From positions 58,389,673 to 58,453,672 of the forward strand of contig NC_090288.1 of the NCBI RefSeq assembly GCF_037392515.1: a stretch of DNA of 64,000 nt, read 5' to 3'. This DNA is from Haliotis asinina. Its lineage: Eukaryota > Mollusca > Gastropoda > Lepetellida > Haliotidae. The notes beneath the pieces are model-generated. The model did no database searches. It was not told where the DNA came from and saw only the letters and a program-made list of their open reading frames with translations. Below are positions 12,001 to 22,000 of the stretch, piece after piece. Each line of letters starts with the position of its first letter. Position 1 is the stretch's first letter. The position numbers were made by a program, and so were the translations under genes.

Positions 12001-14861
12001 AAAGATGTGAGTGCTTTTTCCTTTAACGCCACAAAAGGCAATACCCCTACCTATATAGGAGTGCCTTGCGCTTGTAACATATTCTTCACAACGTACACTG
12101 CCAGACACAGAAAGTATACACTGGACTGATTTTACCCCAAGGTTACAAACATTACCAGACCTTAATATTCCTAACGCACAAAACTGGAAACGGACGGTCT
12201 TAAACTATGACACCTGTGTCATGTCTTGTTAATTACATTTTAGCCATATATACGATAAGTGGTTATGCTTCCGGTAGTGACCAAAATAACAGTTTATAAT
12301 CATGGGATATTTCTTTGTAGTTCACTTGAGAAAAGGTACAAACAAAACAGAAACGAAAACGAGGAGCAGCGGAAACTAAATGACTTAATGACTGCTAACA
12401 ATCTTAGTAACCTGACAGTTATGAAGTAGGTCTCTCACCGGTATACGTTTTCGGAAGGAGTGCAAATGGATATGTTTACTATTTACTAAATGATTGTCTT
12501 GTCTTACAGGAGCCACACCATGCGACACAATGTTCAATGTTACATTTGACAACGGCATCCTTGACAACGCCAAAAGCTCCTACATCGAGTTGTCGCCTAG
12601 TGCAAAGATATCCCTTCGCGAGTCCACCCAAAAGGGTAATAAGTACGCATACTTGGAGGATGGATATATGAACGTTTGGTACTTCGCCGGAAATGAACTC
12701 AGCGAATCCCTCCGCGTTGAATTCAGCTTCAAAGCTGAAGATAATCCAACAACACGTGACAAATACCAGATTATCTTGTCCAATGGGTGCAACGTGACTG
12801 CCCTAGGTTACACGACCCCGTCGCTTGCCATTGGCTACAGGGCAGCAGACGAATCCTTTCTTCTCGCCTTCGAGACAATCAACGTGAGGAAAGCCATTGT
12901 CTGCACACGCGAACTGGTGAGTGTAGGAAAAACAAAACAAATAAAAACGTTGTCGTTTGTTTGAAATTCTGTTCAAGGCAGTTTGGTTGGAAATATACAA
13001 ACATTTCAAACTGATGTTAAAGGGAAAAGCTGCCTTCATCACAGCAGTGTTGAAATCACTTTTGCACCTGTAGCGCATCAGCTTGTGAGTTCAAATAAGG
13101 TTATCCCAATAGTTCCCAAATATCACTCTTTACATTTCAATATGCGCAAACGGCATTACCCAAATCTATCTTATTCAGCATGGTTTTGACAAATGTTCTT
13201 CTACAACCACTGAAACCTGACCTCGGGCGTCAATTCATTATTTCATAAATGGTTGGATCTGTGCTGAAAAATATTTGGTGCGCTCTGTTTCCAACAAAAG
13301 GGTTTCCAGTCCTTTCTGTCTTTTAGGGTTTCCCTCTTCAGTTCCCTTCTTTCTGTTAGGGTTTCCGGTCATTTCTTTCTGTTAGGGTTTCCCTCTTCAG
13401 TTCCTTTGTGTTTTATTATCATGATTTAAGCCTCAAGCGCTTCTTTGGTCCATTGTCACGGAATACGGGACAAGTCATCACTTCAGACCTGTTCTATAGT
13501 CATTGTGTTGGTCCCACACGTCAGTATGGTCTTTTGTCAAAGTGCAACTATCAACTGTCGCAGTGTTCTGTTGTGTGTCCTATTATTTCCGTCTATTGCA
13601 GTCACCGTATGACTGGCACCGGGTGTCCCTAATCTACGAGGACGGCACGCTGTTACTGAGGGTGGACAACCAGCCATGCATCATTTCAGAAGACTTCACT
13701 GGTGCGTACTACCCATACAGTTACAAATCGTTGAGTGGAAAGTTGATCTTCCGATCACAAAGACTTTGATTATATGTTTCCTGAATTGAAAACCCAGGGA
13801 AATATTTCACATGTGTATGTTAATTCATGTTCTCCCCAAAACGACAACAGCATAACACCTGTCTTAACTATAAAAAAAGACTTACGACAGTTAGCAACGA
13901 TAGTTACGTGAGACAGGTTCCAGATCTGACTTGAATAACAGAATAATGCGACAATGACGGAAGGATTTTACGGTCGTTTCAAACAGAAATGTATGGAGAC
14001 ATATTCGTGCCACAGTCTAGAAAAAAATGTCATTTTCGTAGAATATACTTACATGAAGGTAGGACATACCCTCATCGTCGAGGATCATCCTTCCGTCTAT
14101 GTAGAAAATATTTTGATTAGGTACAGTAACAAAATCCGTGAATACAGGTTACTGTGATCTTCAGCAATCATTTGCTTTGTGACCAGGTCCGGTACAGAAG
14201 ACGTCTTGCCCGCTGACCGTGGGTACTGATCCTTTGGAGAAGGAGACGAAATACAGAGGTTACATCGACGATGTGAGTATTGTGATATTCAAATAATAAT
14301 TGTTGTTGTATTTGCCTACACATTTTAAATGGGAGGTGGTGAATCCCACTAGACAGTGTCAAGGAACCTCTGTGATAAGTAAACTGATTTTGTGTAGCTT
14401 TGAGTTACCGAAACGACCATGTTTTCATACATACATAATTTGAAATAAGTTTCTTATTAATTTGTATTGAAATGAGTTAAGGGATGATTATAACAAGAAG
14501 ACTCTTCCGAGGCAGCAAGATCTTTAGCAAGCTTTGCTTGATCAGATGAATTTTCCTCTGATTTGATTTGTAATGGAACATCGATCCTAAGATCTTTTTG
14601 TATCGATAGCGATCACTTAGAAACTGTATAAAGTATCATTGTTTAATGGAAGTCCCTTAGGCTCAAAAATCACTTTTGAGTAAATCAGTCGCATTTTGTA
14701 TCTTCCAGATCCTCGTCGCCAGATACTGCAGACGATTTGTGGAACAAGTACCACTTGACGACTTTGATCTCCATGACTACAACGAAGAAGAGACAGACGA
14801 CACAGAGAACTTGATTGACACATTCTCAAACATCGACGTCGGATTCAAAGCATTGCTTTAA
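8891..14861 (+). CDS. Secreted Pif/BMSP-like shell-matrix protein (two CRC chitin-binding-like repeats + laminin-G), six exons, 417 aa
   Basis: Six exons join in frame: 8891-9068, 11220-11549, 12510-12916, 13602-13701, 14187-14272, 14709-14861 (1254 nt, 417 residues plus stop). Introns have phases 1,1,0,1,0 and GT-AG ends. Residues 1-21 are a signal peptide; KRRR at 55-58 is a likely furin-type site. Two repeats follow with Cys at 61/88/99/101 and 113/139/153/155 and the shared motif GL(I/L)WNQTxCRC, resembling the chitin-binding module of Pif and BMSP. Residues about 171-378 form a LamG domain ending GYIDDILVARYC. The tail 384-410 is rich in Asp/Glu. There is no VWA domain, so it is shorter than classical Pif. 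Family known: secreted chitin-matrix proteins of mollusc shell. Inferred: extracellular role in shell or cuticle. A 5' UTR exon may exist, since cttttag lies just before the ATG. A paralog lies on the opposite strand at 18977-24765. Confidence 0.85.
9330..9655. repeat. Two CTCA-tailed repeats in head-to-head inverted arrangement
   Basis: Left copy antisense (ctcagcaaaattccagctat, ggaccagacaatccagtgat; 9330-9440), then right copy sense (ccaactaacggtatctggtg, ctgttgatcttaggtttgtc, cgcggcgtaaaagttaactc; 9450-9655). Lies in gene 1 intron 1. Confidence 0.85.
9820..9995. repeat. 26-bp tandem repeat in gene 1 intron 1
   Basis: About five diverged copies of acaagttaacacctataactgttat run head to tail, followed by decayed related units (gataatacttac, gataatgtgtgac). 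Confidence 0.85.
10197..10270. repeat. (TG)n-rich microsatellite
   Basis: Interrupted TG/TGCG/TGTC repeat in gene 1 intron 1. No other content seen. Confidence 0.85.
10585..10975 (+). mobile_element. 5S rRNA-derived SINE (SINE3-like)
   Basis: The head matches 5S rRNA: gaagttaagcaccgtcgagc, then cttggatgggtggccg, covering the internal control region (box A, intermediate element, box C). The body runs through agatagagtcctgtggctat to cagattctgattagagcgcc and ends in an (ATT)n tail at about 10955-10975. The truncated 5S part and the long unrelated body argue against a working 5S gene. A second copy in the opposite direction reaches the right edge of the window. Confidence 0.85.
11220..11549 (+). 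CDS. Gene 1 exon 2: two chitin-binding-like cysteine repeats
   Basis: Acceptor ttccag, donor A|GTAGGT, phase 1 at both ends, so the whole double module sits on one symmetric 1-1 exon. Each repeat has four cysteines with the last two as CRC, conserved aromatic residues, and GLIWNQTLC or GLLWNQTAC. Several N-x-T sequons are present. A 1-1 exon is easy to shuffle or duplicate without frame change. Confidence 0.88.
11715..11903 (-). mobile_element. tRNA-derived SINE, antisense, with G-rich expansion
   Basis: Read on the minus strand it holds a B-box-like segment near 11848-11858 and A-box-like ggtaatcatgtggttaaaac near 11883-11902, then the body with caatattccaac. It lies in gene 1 intron 2. The usual ggcggggg segment is replaced by a long G-rich tract at 11770-11815. 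Confidence 0.65.
12510..12916 (+). CDS. Gene 1 exon 3: N-terminal half of the laminin-G domain
   Basis: Acceptor cttacag, donor CTG|GTGAGT, phase 1 to 0, 407 nt. It begins ATPCDTMFNVTFDNGILDN and continues with beta-strand-like segments including YLEDGYMNVWYFAGNE and SLRVEFSFKAE, as expected for LamG domains of shell proteins. The matching exon of gene 2 is 410 nt with the same phases. Confidence 0.88.
13306..13405. repeat. Short tandem repeat of gggtttcc...tttctgtta units
   Basis: Three to four imperfect units of about 35-40 bp in gene 1 intron 3, each with gggtttcc followed by ctttctgt(ta). Confidence 0.75.
13602..13701 (+). CDS. Gene 1 exon 4: laminin-G core (DWHRVSLIYEDGTLLLRVDN)
   Basis: Acceptor tctattgcag, donor G|GTGCGT, phase 0 to 1, 100 nt. 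The string WHRVSLIYEDGTLLLRVDN is the classic LamG strand pair (W-x-x-V-x-[L/I]-x-y-x-x-g-x-l-x-L-x-V-D). It is paired by position and phase with gene 2 exon 4 (97 nt). Confidence 0.88.
14187..14272 (+). CDS. Gene 1 exon 5: laminin-G late segment
   Basis: Acceptor gaccag, donor GAT|GTGAGT, phase 1 to 0, 86 nt. It encodes KTSCPLTVGTDPLEKETKYR followed by GYIDD, the strand that precedes the last LamG cysteine. Confidence 0.82.
14709..14861 (+). CDS. Gene 1 exon 6: last LamG strand, acidic tail, stop
   Basis: Acceptor tcttccag, phase 0, TAA stop at 14859-14861. It starts ILVARYCRRFV, completing the LamG fold, then gives a run rich in Asp/Glu (DDFDLHDYNEEETDDTEN). Such acidic tails are common in calcium-carbonate-associated proteins; a mineral-binding role here is inference. 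Confidence 0.85.
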   Translation: MLVARYCRRFVEQVPLDDFDLHDYNEEETDDTENLIDTFSNIDVGFKALL

Positions 14862-15152
14862 AACCACGTTTACCTACAGCAGACAGTGACAGATGCGTGC
14901 GCTGAGTATTTTACCACAAACAGTGGGACGTTTGCAAGTATGTTTACCAACTAGTTGTAGTCTCTTGGACATCTCGCGAGATTTCCTGCAACGTGACTTC
15001 CGCCATAGCCAAGTAGAGGCCATGCGTTGCGTGGCTTCGCGTAGCCTGGCTAGCTGTGTTTCATGAGCACCGATGTGTATTCTTATTTATTGTCGTCGGA
15101 TGTAGAACATGCCCTTTTATAATATATATTGGTCTTTTTATGTATTTTCTGG

Positions 15153-15158
15153 AATAAA
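15153..15158 (+). other. Polyadenylation signal of gene 1
   Basis: AATAAA lies 292 bases after the gene 1 stop, in ggaataaact, followed by an A-run at 15163-15170. Position and orientation fit a 3' UTR of about 300 nt. Confidence 0.65.
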
Positions 15159-15454
15159 CTGTTAAAAAAATTCAAGTATTTGTATAATTGAACGGTAAAG
15201 TTAACCCAACTCTCACAAGCTAACTGGTAGTAACCTTTCGCCAAAACACATCACCGATTTTCAATGTATTCATATTATTTTTCTGCTTTTGCGCCCATGA
15301 GAATATGCCAGATTATTCTCCGGCGTTGATATATTTTTGTTGGCACAAAGTTATTGTGAAACACAAGCACGAACCGATCAGTTGTACATAAGACACTGCA
15401 CCTAACATGTGGAAATGTAACTGTAACAGAACAGTCGGTTCACAAACATGTTCA

Positions 15455-16035
15455 TGTTGTCAGTAGCAAGCGTGTCGACCTTGCGCATTGATGCAGGACT
15501 GGCGCCCCTTTGCCTCATTGAGGTCACTAAACACTGATGAAAGTCCCGCGGAAAACGATTCCATATCGGGAGAAGGATATTGAGGTGTTCCTGCAGCGTT
15601 GTTTGAGGATTCGAATGTCGCCGCGGACGCTGCTCTGTTTCGTGGGAGGTGGGCAGACCACGGCATATCACATTAGCATTGCTCTGAATAAAATACTGCA
15701 GTGTTGCTCTAACAAATATGGTCTGTCGCCAACGTTCTGTTGATTTCTTTGGCCATTTACAAATTATCGTATCCGTTCCGTTCCACAGCGTCACGTTTCC
15801 CTCAATCAGTCACTGATGTCCTTCCTAGAGCTGATAGCGTACGATAGATCATAACGCCCCCACCATGAGCCCCAGGCACATGACCTGACGTAACGATCAT
15901 CGGGGAAGAGATCGCACAGGCGGATCGGGGACCGAGTTTTGGCAGGTCGAACTTGTTCGTTTCGCAGACTATTCTAAAAGTCTTTTGAACCCAAAACATT
16001 CTCCAAAGGATGTCACTGAAATCATTCCATGTCAC
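15455..16035 (-). pseudogene. Tc1/mariner-like transposase remnant
   Basis: On the minus strand, conceptual peptides in different frames match the C-terminal half of Tc1 transposases: GGGVMIYRTLSALGRTSV (15830-15900), then IWNRFPRDFHQCLVTSMRQR (15540-15605), then in another frame QSCINAQGRHACY (15462-15500). The frames change at least twice and the DDE core is degraded, so the copy is dead. It lies just downstream of gene 1's polyadenylation signal. Confidence 0.7.
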
Positions 16036-16535
16036 GTTAACGTTTATCTAGTATCGGCGCTCACGGTTTCTCGACCATCTGCCCACTGGTCCCAAGACTT
16101 CAAGCTAATGAATATGAGTACTATATTAATTTGTCATAAGAACTATGATAATTCCCAGCATCACTGCTATTGTTTACATGAATGGGAAATCACATTGACA
16201 TAATTCTAAATGTCAACAGGCGTTGGTAAAGTGCTTGCTCGTTACAATAAAGGCGATGTTTGTTTCTAAATGGGCATGAATCGAACAGAGCTCATTTCTG
16301 GGGACCCCAAACGTGATATAGTGCGAATACTACTAAGAGCAACGTAAAAGTGTGTTTTAATGCGACCAGCAATCACATGGGAGGTTAAGTTTGGAGGCCT
16401 TTACCCTCTGAAACGTTCATACATCCTGACACTTAGAATTTAGAGCACTCAGCAATATTCTAGCGACATGATGTTTAGAAGTGATGCACATTAGGAAGAG
16501 TTTTGTGGATGGCAATTTCTTTATTATGAAGAACA

Positions 16536-16835
16536 CGACGTTTCGGAGTATATCATTACTGCTTCATCAGGTGAATGACGAAGGAGTATATGTAGGGATA
16601 TAAACAGCGTTTCGGAGTATATCATTGCTGCTTTATCAGGTGAATGACGAAGGAGTACATGTAGGGATATACACAACGTTTCGGAGTATATCATTGCTGC
16701 TTTATCAGGTGAATGACGAAGGAGTACATGTAGGGATATACAAAGCGTTTCGGAGTATATCATTACTCCTTCATCAGGTGAATGACGAAGGAGTACATGT
16801 ATGGATATACACAACGTTTCGGAGTATATCATACC
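16536..16835. repeat. 69-bp minisatellite, about 4.3 copies
   Basis: The string cgtttcggagtatatcatt starts at 16539, 16608, 16677, 16746 and 16815, an exact 69-base period. Because 69 is a multiple of three, the array is open on both strands, which explains the spurious ORFs over it. Units differ at only a few positions. Confidence 0.95.
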
Positions 16836-17059
16836 AGTGATACCAGACCAATACCAGTGCAGAGTCAATATCTGATTTCCTTACTTCTACATTCACACGT
16901 TTACACGTCTCACGCAGTTATATTACAAGATGCATACAAGAGTTGTGTCCCTATAAAATCTCTTGGTGTATATTTTGCTGTGAAGTCGACAATAACACAG
17001 ACATATGTCCTACATCTCTTTACAACACTTCTGAATCTTTACCCTTTCACTCTGATTTA

Positions 17060-18110
17060 GTGAGTGCGGGAGTCATTGAGTGTACCCCTTGAGCACTGAG
17101 TTATGTACGAATACAAGTTTGCCTAAGGTCTATTGACATGCCTAAATTGAGGAAAACCAGCCAAACATAATTATCAGATTTGAATAAGCAGTGGTGACAT
17201 TTGGCTCACTATATCTCCCCTTAAAAGTTAAAAAAAGTTTCGAAAATGCAAGATACATTTGTTAATTACCATTGCCACAGAATCGTTTAAACAAACCTAG
17301 CATCCTTGTTGAAGGCAGTCAACCGCCATTGGAAGTGTTTGTTTTGAGATTAGGGTTGATGGTGACATGAAACAGAAGTTAATGCAAACGGATTTTGATT
17401 CTCTGGAGGTGTCGAAAGATCACATAGTTGATAATCTTTGACTTGAGGCGCAAAACAAAATCAAATATTGACTGGACATGTGTGACATAGGGTCGTCGGT
17501 GAACGTGCACAAAACCAAACTAAGTAAATGAGTCAATGAATATAGTTTTACACCGACCGCCTTTAGCTCCTCATCAATGTTTTGAAGACGTGTATACAAG
17601 GCAGAGAAACTTTAATACAATCTGAATAACGTTACAAAGGGATGTTAACGTGTGGTATTCTGCATTCATAAACAGCTGTAACGAACTTCAGTGAGTAATT
17701 TCTTACCTCACAAATAAATGTCGTTTTATGATTGGCTGAACGCTCTTCTAATATTTTCAATGTGCCTGCTTACATGCGAGTAACATGTCAATGTATCCCA
17801 CTGGGAATGCCGAAATCATGTGGTACTTTGTAGTAGTAGGTCTTTATCACGAATAACATCGAATCACGCACAATCTACTGATATTGCCGATATCTACTGA
17901 TATTGCTTTGCGAATGCAAATCGATAGAAGGGAGGTAGCTCTAAATCTGATTTTCTTGTCTAGCGATGGTTACATAACGTTTTGTAACGGTGCCTCAAAC
18001 AATTCCAAATTAACATTGAAGTGTTCGGTAAGATAAATACGTTGTTCACTGGTCCAGTGGGTTGGTGTTCCCCTCACGATCAGTGAACTTAAAATAGCCG
18101 CAACGAACAG
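17060..18110. other. Intergenic stretch with no recognised feature
   Basis: AT-rich spacer between the convergent paralogs. No ORF with coding character, splice-bounded exon or known repeat was recognised. Confidence 0.5.
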
Positions 18111-18116
18111 TACACC

Positions 18117-18308
18117 GTGCTATCACGGTGCTATCATGTTGGCGAGCACGACGTGATGCGGGATGATGAACATGTGGAATCTGCGACAACGATGTTGGTA
18201 AACCAAGAATGGCACAAGGATGCAAGACGAACCCATGGCCTCTACAGGGCGAGTTACGTCGCCTCAGACGACAAGGCCGCCGGCGGCTTCATCAAACACA
18301 GGAAATAG
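18117..18308 (+). CDS. Unexplained small ORF between the convergent genes
   Basis: A 63-codon ORF, G+C-richer than its surroundings, with a mixed hydrophilic composition (DDEHVESATTMLVNQEWHKD; ASDDKAAGGFIKHRK) and a TAG stop. No signal peptide, domain or family is recognised. It could be a last exon, a decayed repeat or chance. No clear polyadenylation signal follows. Confidence 0.2.
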   Translation: MLSRCYHVGEHDVMRDDEHVESATTMLVNQEWHKDARRTHGLYRASYVASDDKAAGGFIKHRK

Positions 18309-18635
18309 TTCATGTTGACCGTACATTGGGATCGTCAGGTGTGGTATGACTGCGTTTACTAGTCAAGTAAACAAGCTTTCTCTGGCAAGCGCAGTGGTAA
18401 TGTGTGGGTCATCATTTGGACAAGTCCCAATACTGGACAATTAGACGTACACGTCAATAAATCCTTGTCATTACCCTCTGGTGAATACTACAGAAAGAGG
18501 TGAAAAACTCGTCACTACTGACAAACCTTTCTTAAGTTTCTAAACTGTTCGTTTTCTTTTTTTTTGTTTGTTTTTATAGGTTTTTTCTTTTCTTTTTTTC
18601 TTTATTTATGGCAGGATTCTTTCGGTTGACAAACC

Positions 18636-18641
18636 TTTATT
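18636..18641 (-). other. Candidate polyadenylation signal of gene 2
   Basis: Minus-strand AATAAA (plus tttatt in acctttattgc) lies 336 bases after the gene 2 stop. Other AATAAA-like strings occur in the T-rich tract at 18551-18607, so the choice is tentative. Confidence 0.4.
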
Positions 18642-18976
18642 GCCCACCTTGGATAAACAATAAGACAGTGACATCTCACTTGTGGCATGGATTTAATAGC
18701 GACAAATACGTTTAAATTATTTGTACATTATGGTGATTCTAATACTATAAACTACAAGACAAAAATAACTCACACATGCAGAAAACAACATGCATGAAAT
18801 ACTTGTGGAGAGGGGGGACAAAAGGAGGGAATAACTTCTGGCCCACTGGACGACAAAAGTCACATTGTGAACGGAATAAAATGACTTGTTCCTCCATCTT
18901 GAAAAATCAAGGGTCAAGGCCACTGGTCCAGTACCCCGGATATAGGACTCCATATGAGACACTTTCTGGTAGTATT

Positions 18977-19009
18977 TTATACTTGCGGGCAACCACGCGT
19001 GATTACCAT
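18977..19009 (-). CDS. Gene 2 exon 6: short C-terminus
   Basis: Acceptor tctttacag, then MVITRGCPQV and TAA. It aligns with ILVARYCRRFV of gene 1 exon 6 (same spacing to the Cys) but stops three residues after the Cys, so the acidic tail is absent. Confidence 0.65.
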   Translation of the reverse strand: MVITRGCPQV

Positions 19010-22000
19010 CTGTAAAGAGATGATGACATACAAAAGCATTTCCTACCTTTATACATATACAAGTGCAGCATTGTCCATGCCTCGACAAAGAAGTAATCAC
19101 CTGAATGTGCTTTATAACTAGGTCTAGTCTGGTCTGCCTCACCACACCTGAATCATACTATTTTCCCTACAGCCCAGTCCTCCCTGAAGTGCTAAAGCAC
19201 TAAATAAAGTAATTCAAAACTTCCCATTGTAGCTCTGCTCTGCTTTGGGCTTGTTTTCAGTTAAAACAGGGCTCATAGTCACAGACTAAGCGTAAGTTTA
19301 AACAAGATCCACCAAATCCATCAAGGAATCTGTTTAGCCGAATAAACTTACAGTCAATTATTTGTTAAGTGACAGTGCAGTGTGCTTATAACATGTTGAA
19401 GATAACATATGACAGGCTAATACCAATTCTTTTAAATAAAGTTCGTCCATGATCACTCCAGTAAGCTGAACAGGTTTGTTCGATGCCGAAATTGATGAAA
19501 TGTGTGAAACCAATTTACTGCTGCCCCAAAAGTGATAGTGCTGGGATATTGATAAAAACGGTTAACACATACTCACTTACTCTACCCGAATGAGTCACGG
19601 TGGTGTAGCCAAATGGTTTAAGCGTTGGCTTGTCACGCCGTAGATTCCCGACATGTTTACAGGGCGTGACGCCCATTCCTAGTGTCCCCCGTCGTAATAT
19701 TAGTGGAATATTACTAAAACGGCGTACAATTAAACTCACTAACTCTTCCCTAAAACAAAGTAAGCATCACATTTACAGACCTCGTCTAGGTGAACACATG
19801 ATTTTTCCCCAGGGAGCGTCAAGGGGCAGTCAGTTGTCTTGATGTCTCCTGAAACGTATCAATAATAACATTGACCAAATGGGACCAGAAGGTGAGTTGC
19901 AAATGGTACTTGATAAGATCATTCAAAGAGTAGTTACCACTCAGAGTGGTTCGACTTCACCTTCCAGTATTATATGTGACAAAACGTTTACGTAATCAAA
20001 GAAATATCTGCATTAAGCACAGTGTTCGATTCCGTCTGAATCATAAACAATTCGTAATATGTTGATATTACCATGTGACAGACATGTCAAGTGTTCACCT
20101 GAACCAATACAGCACCATTAGGTGCAGCACTCAGTGTAACGTACAACTGATAAGCTTCACTCGCAAAAGCAGCCTCTCTCAAACCTCCAGTAACACATTA
20201 TAACAAGAACTGCTACAACCTACAATTATGAGGGATGTGTTACATCGTTCAACAACATACAAACACCATATGCAGTGCAACTTAAAGGCAGCCAACAATA
20301 ACAACACACAAACCACTTGCACGCTGCAACCTTACGGTAACTTAGAATTTACACACAAATCACTTGCACGACTTCCCGTGTTTTCACATCAAGTACAGAA
20401 TGATCGCAAATATGGGTCATAAATCAGATTCATTGTGTCGCGAGTTTTCACTGACCTGAAAAGAGGCTGGATCTGATACAGATGGCGTTATTGACGCTGA
20501 CCTCCAGGAAGTTATCCTCATACCGGATGTCCACATCATACCAGCCACTGCCCTGAAACAGTATATGTAACGTATAGTGACAGTGACTGTATAGTGCAAT
20601 AGGTAACAGTATATGCAACGTATAGTGACAGTGCGTGTAGAGTCCAATAGGTAACAGTATATGCAACTTATAGTGACAGTGCGTGTAGAGTCCGATAGGT
20701 AACAGTATATGCAACTTATAGTGACAGTGCGTGTAGAGTCCAATAGGTAACAGTATATGCAACTTATAGTGACAGTGCGTGTAGAGTCCAATAGGTAACA
20801 GTATATGCAACTTATAGTGACAGTGCGTGTAGAGTCCAATAGGTAACAGTATATGCAACGTATAGTGACAGTGCGTGTAGAGTCCAATAGGTAACAGTAT
20901 ATGCAACTTATAGTGACAGTGCGTGTAGAGTCCGATAGGTAACAGTATATGCAACTTATAGTGACAGTGCGTGTAGAGTCCAATAGGTAACAGTATATGC
21001 AACTTATAGTGACAGTGCGTGTAGAGTCCAATAGGTAACAGTATATGCAACTTATAGTGACAGTGCGTGTAGAGTCCAATAGGTAACAGTATATGCAACT
21101 TATAGTGACAGTGCGTGTAGAGTCCAATAGGTAACAGTATATGCAACTTATAGTGACAGTGCGTGTAGAGTCCAATAGGTAACAGTATATGCAACGTATA
21201 GTGACAGTGCGTGTAGAGTCCAATAGGTAACAGTATATGCAACTTATAGTGACAGTGCGTGTAGAGTCCAATAGGTAACAGTATATGCAACTTATAGTGA
21301 CAGTGCGTGTAGAGTCCAATAGGTAACAGTATATGCAACTTATAGTGACAGTGCGTGTAGAGTCCAATAGGTAACAGTATATGCAACTTATAGTGACAGT
21401 GCGTGTAGAGTCCAATAGGTAACAGTATATGCAACTTATAGTGACAGTGCGTGTAGAGTCCAATAGGCATCAGGCAAGTGTCAATGGGCATGCCAACGCG
21501 AGGTTGTTCAGATTTCGTTGTTATTTTCTGAACTTACTGGAGAATTTACAGAAACATGGCGTATGGAAAGGTTATTCCAACGACTCATGAACGTCTTACC
21601 TGGACAAGAACGTCCACTGGGAGATGTTCATAAGATGGATACTAATGAAACAAGGGTCGATGTTGCTATTCAGGCAACAAATGATGAAGAAAGATCCGTC
21701 CAAAACGAGTTACACTATCACTTTTATCGCCACTTTCTGGAGATGTCGTAACGGTTGCTACAACTATTCCGTAAATTTATCATTCGTACTTTGATTTTGT
21801 ACAAAGGTCGTTCCTAAAGTGATGTTGTATAAGTATCGTCCTGACAGCTATGCAAAACATCATCATCGTTCCTAGTGGAACAATGTGATCGCTATATAGC
21901 AGACCATCATTCCGACCGCGGTATCAGATATCGTTCCTACCGTTTGTGTCAAGGTGCATCCCTCCCTTGATGGTTGAACGTCATTTTCGGATTCAAACTC

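Noticed and set aside
16524-16868. 114-codon minus-strand ORF
   Set aside because: Produced by the 69-bp minisatellite; 69 is a multiple of three.
20560-21470. CRISPR-like regular repeats
   Set aside because: Units are contiguous with no unique spacers, in a eukaryotic intron.
20417-21491. Two ORFs of about 348 codons on the minus strand
   Set aside because: They are the stop-free 48-bp array read in two frames. Neither start codon has support; only the possible in-frame read into exon 4 was kept as a finding.
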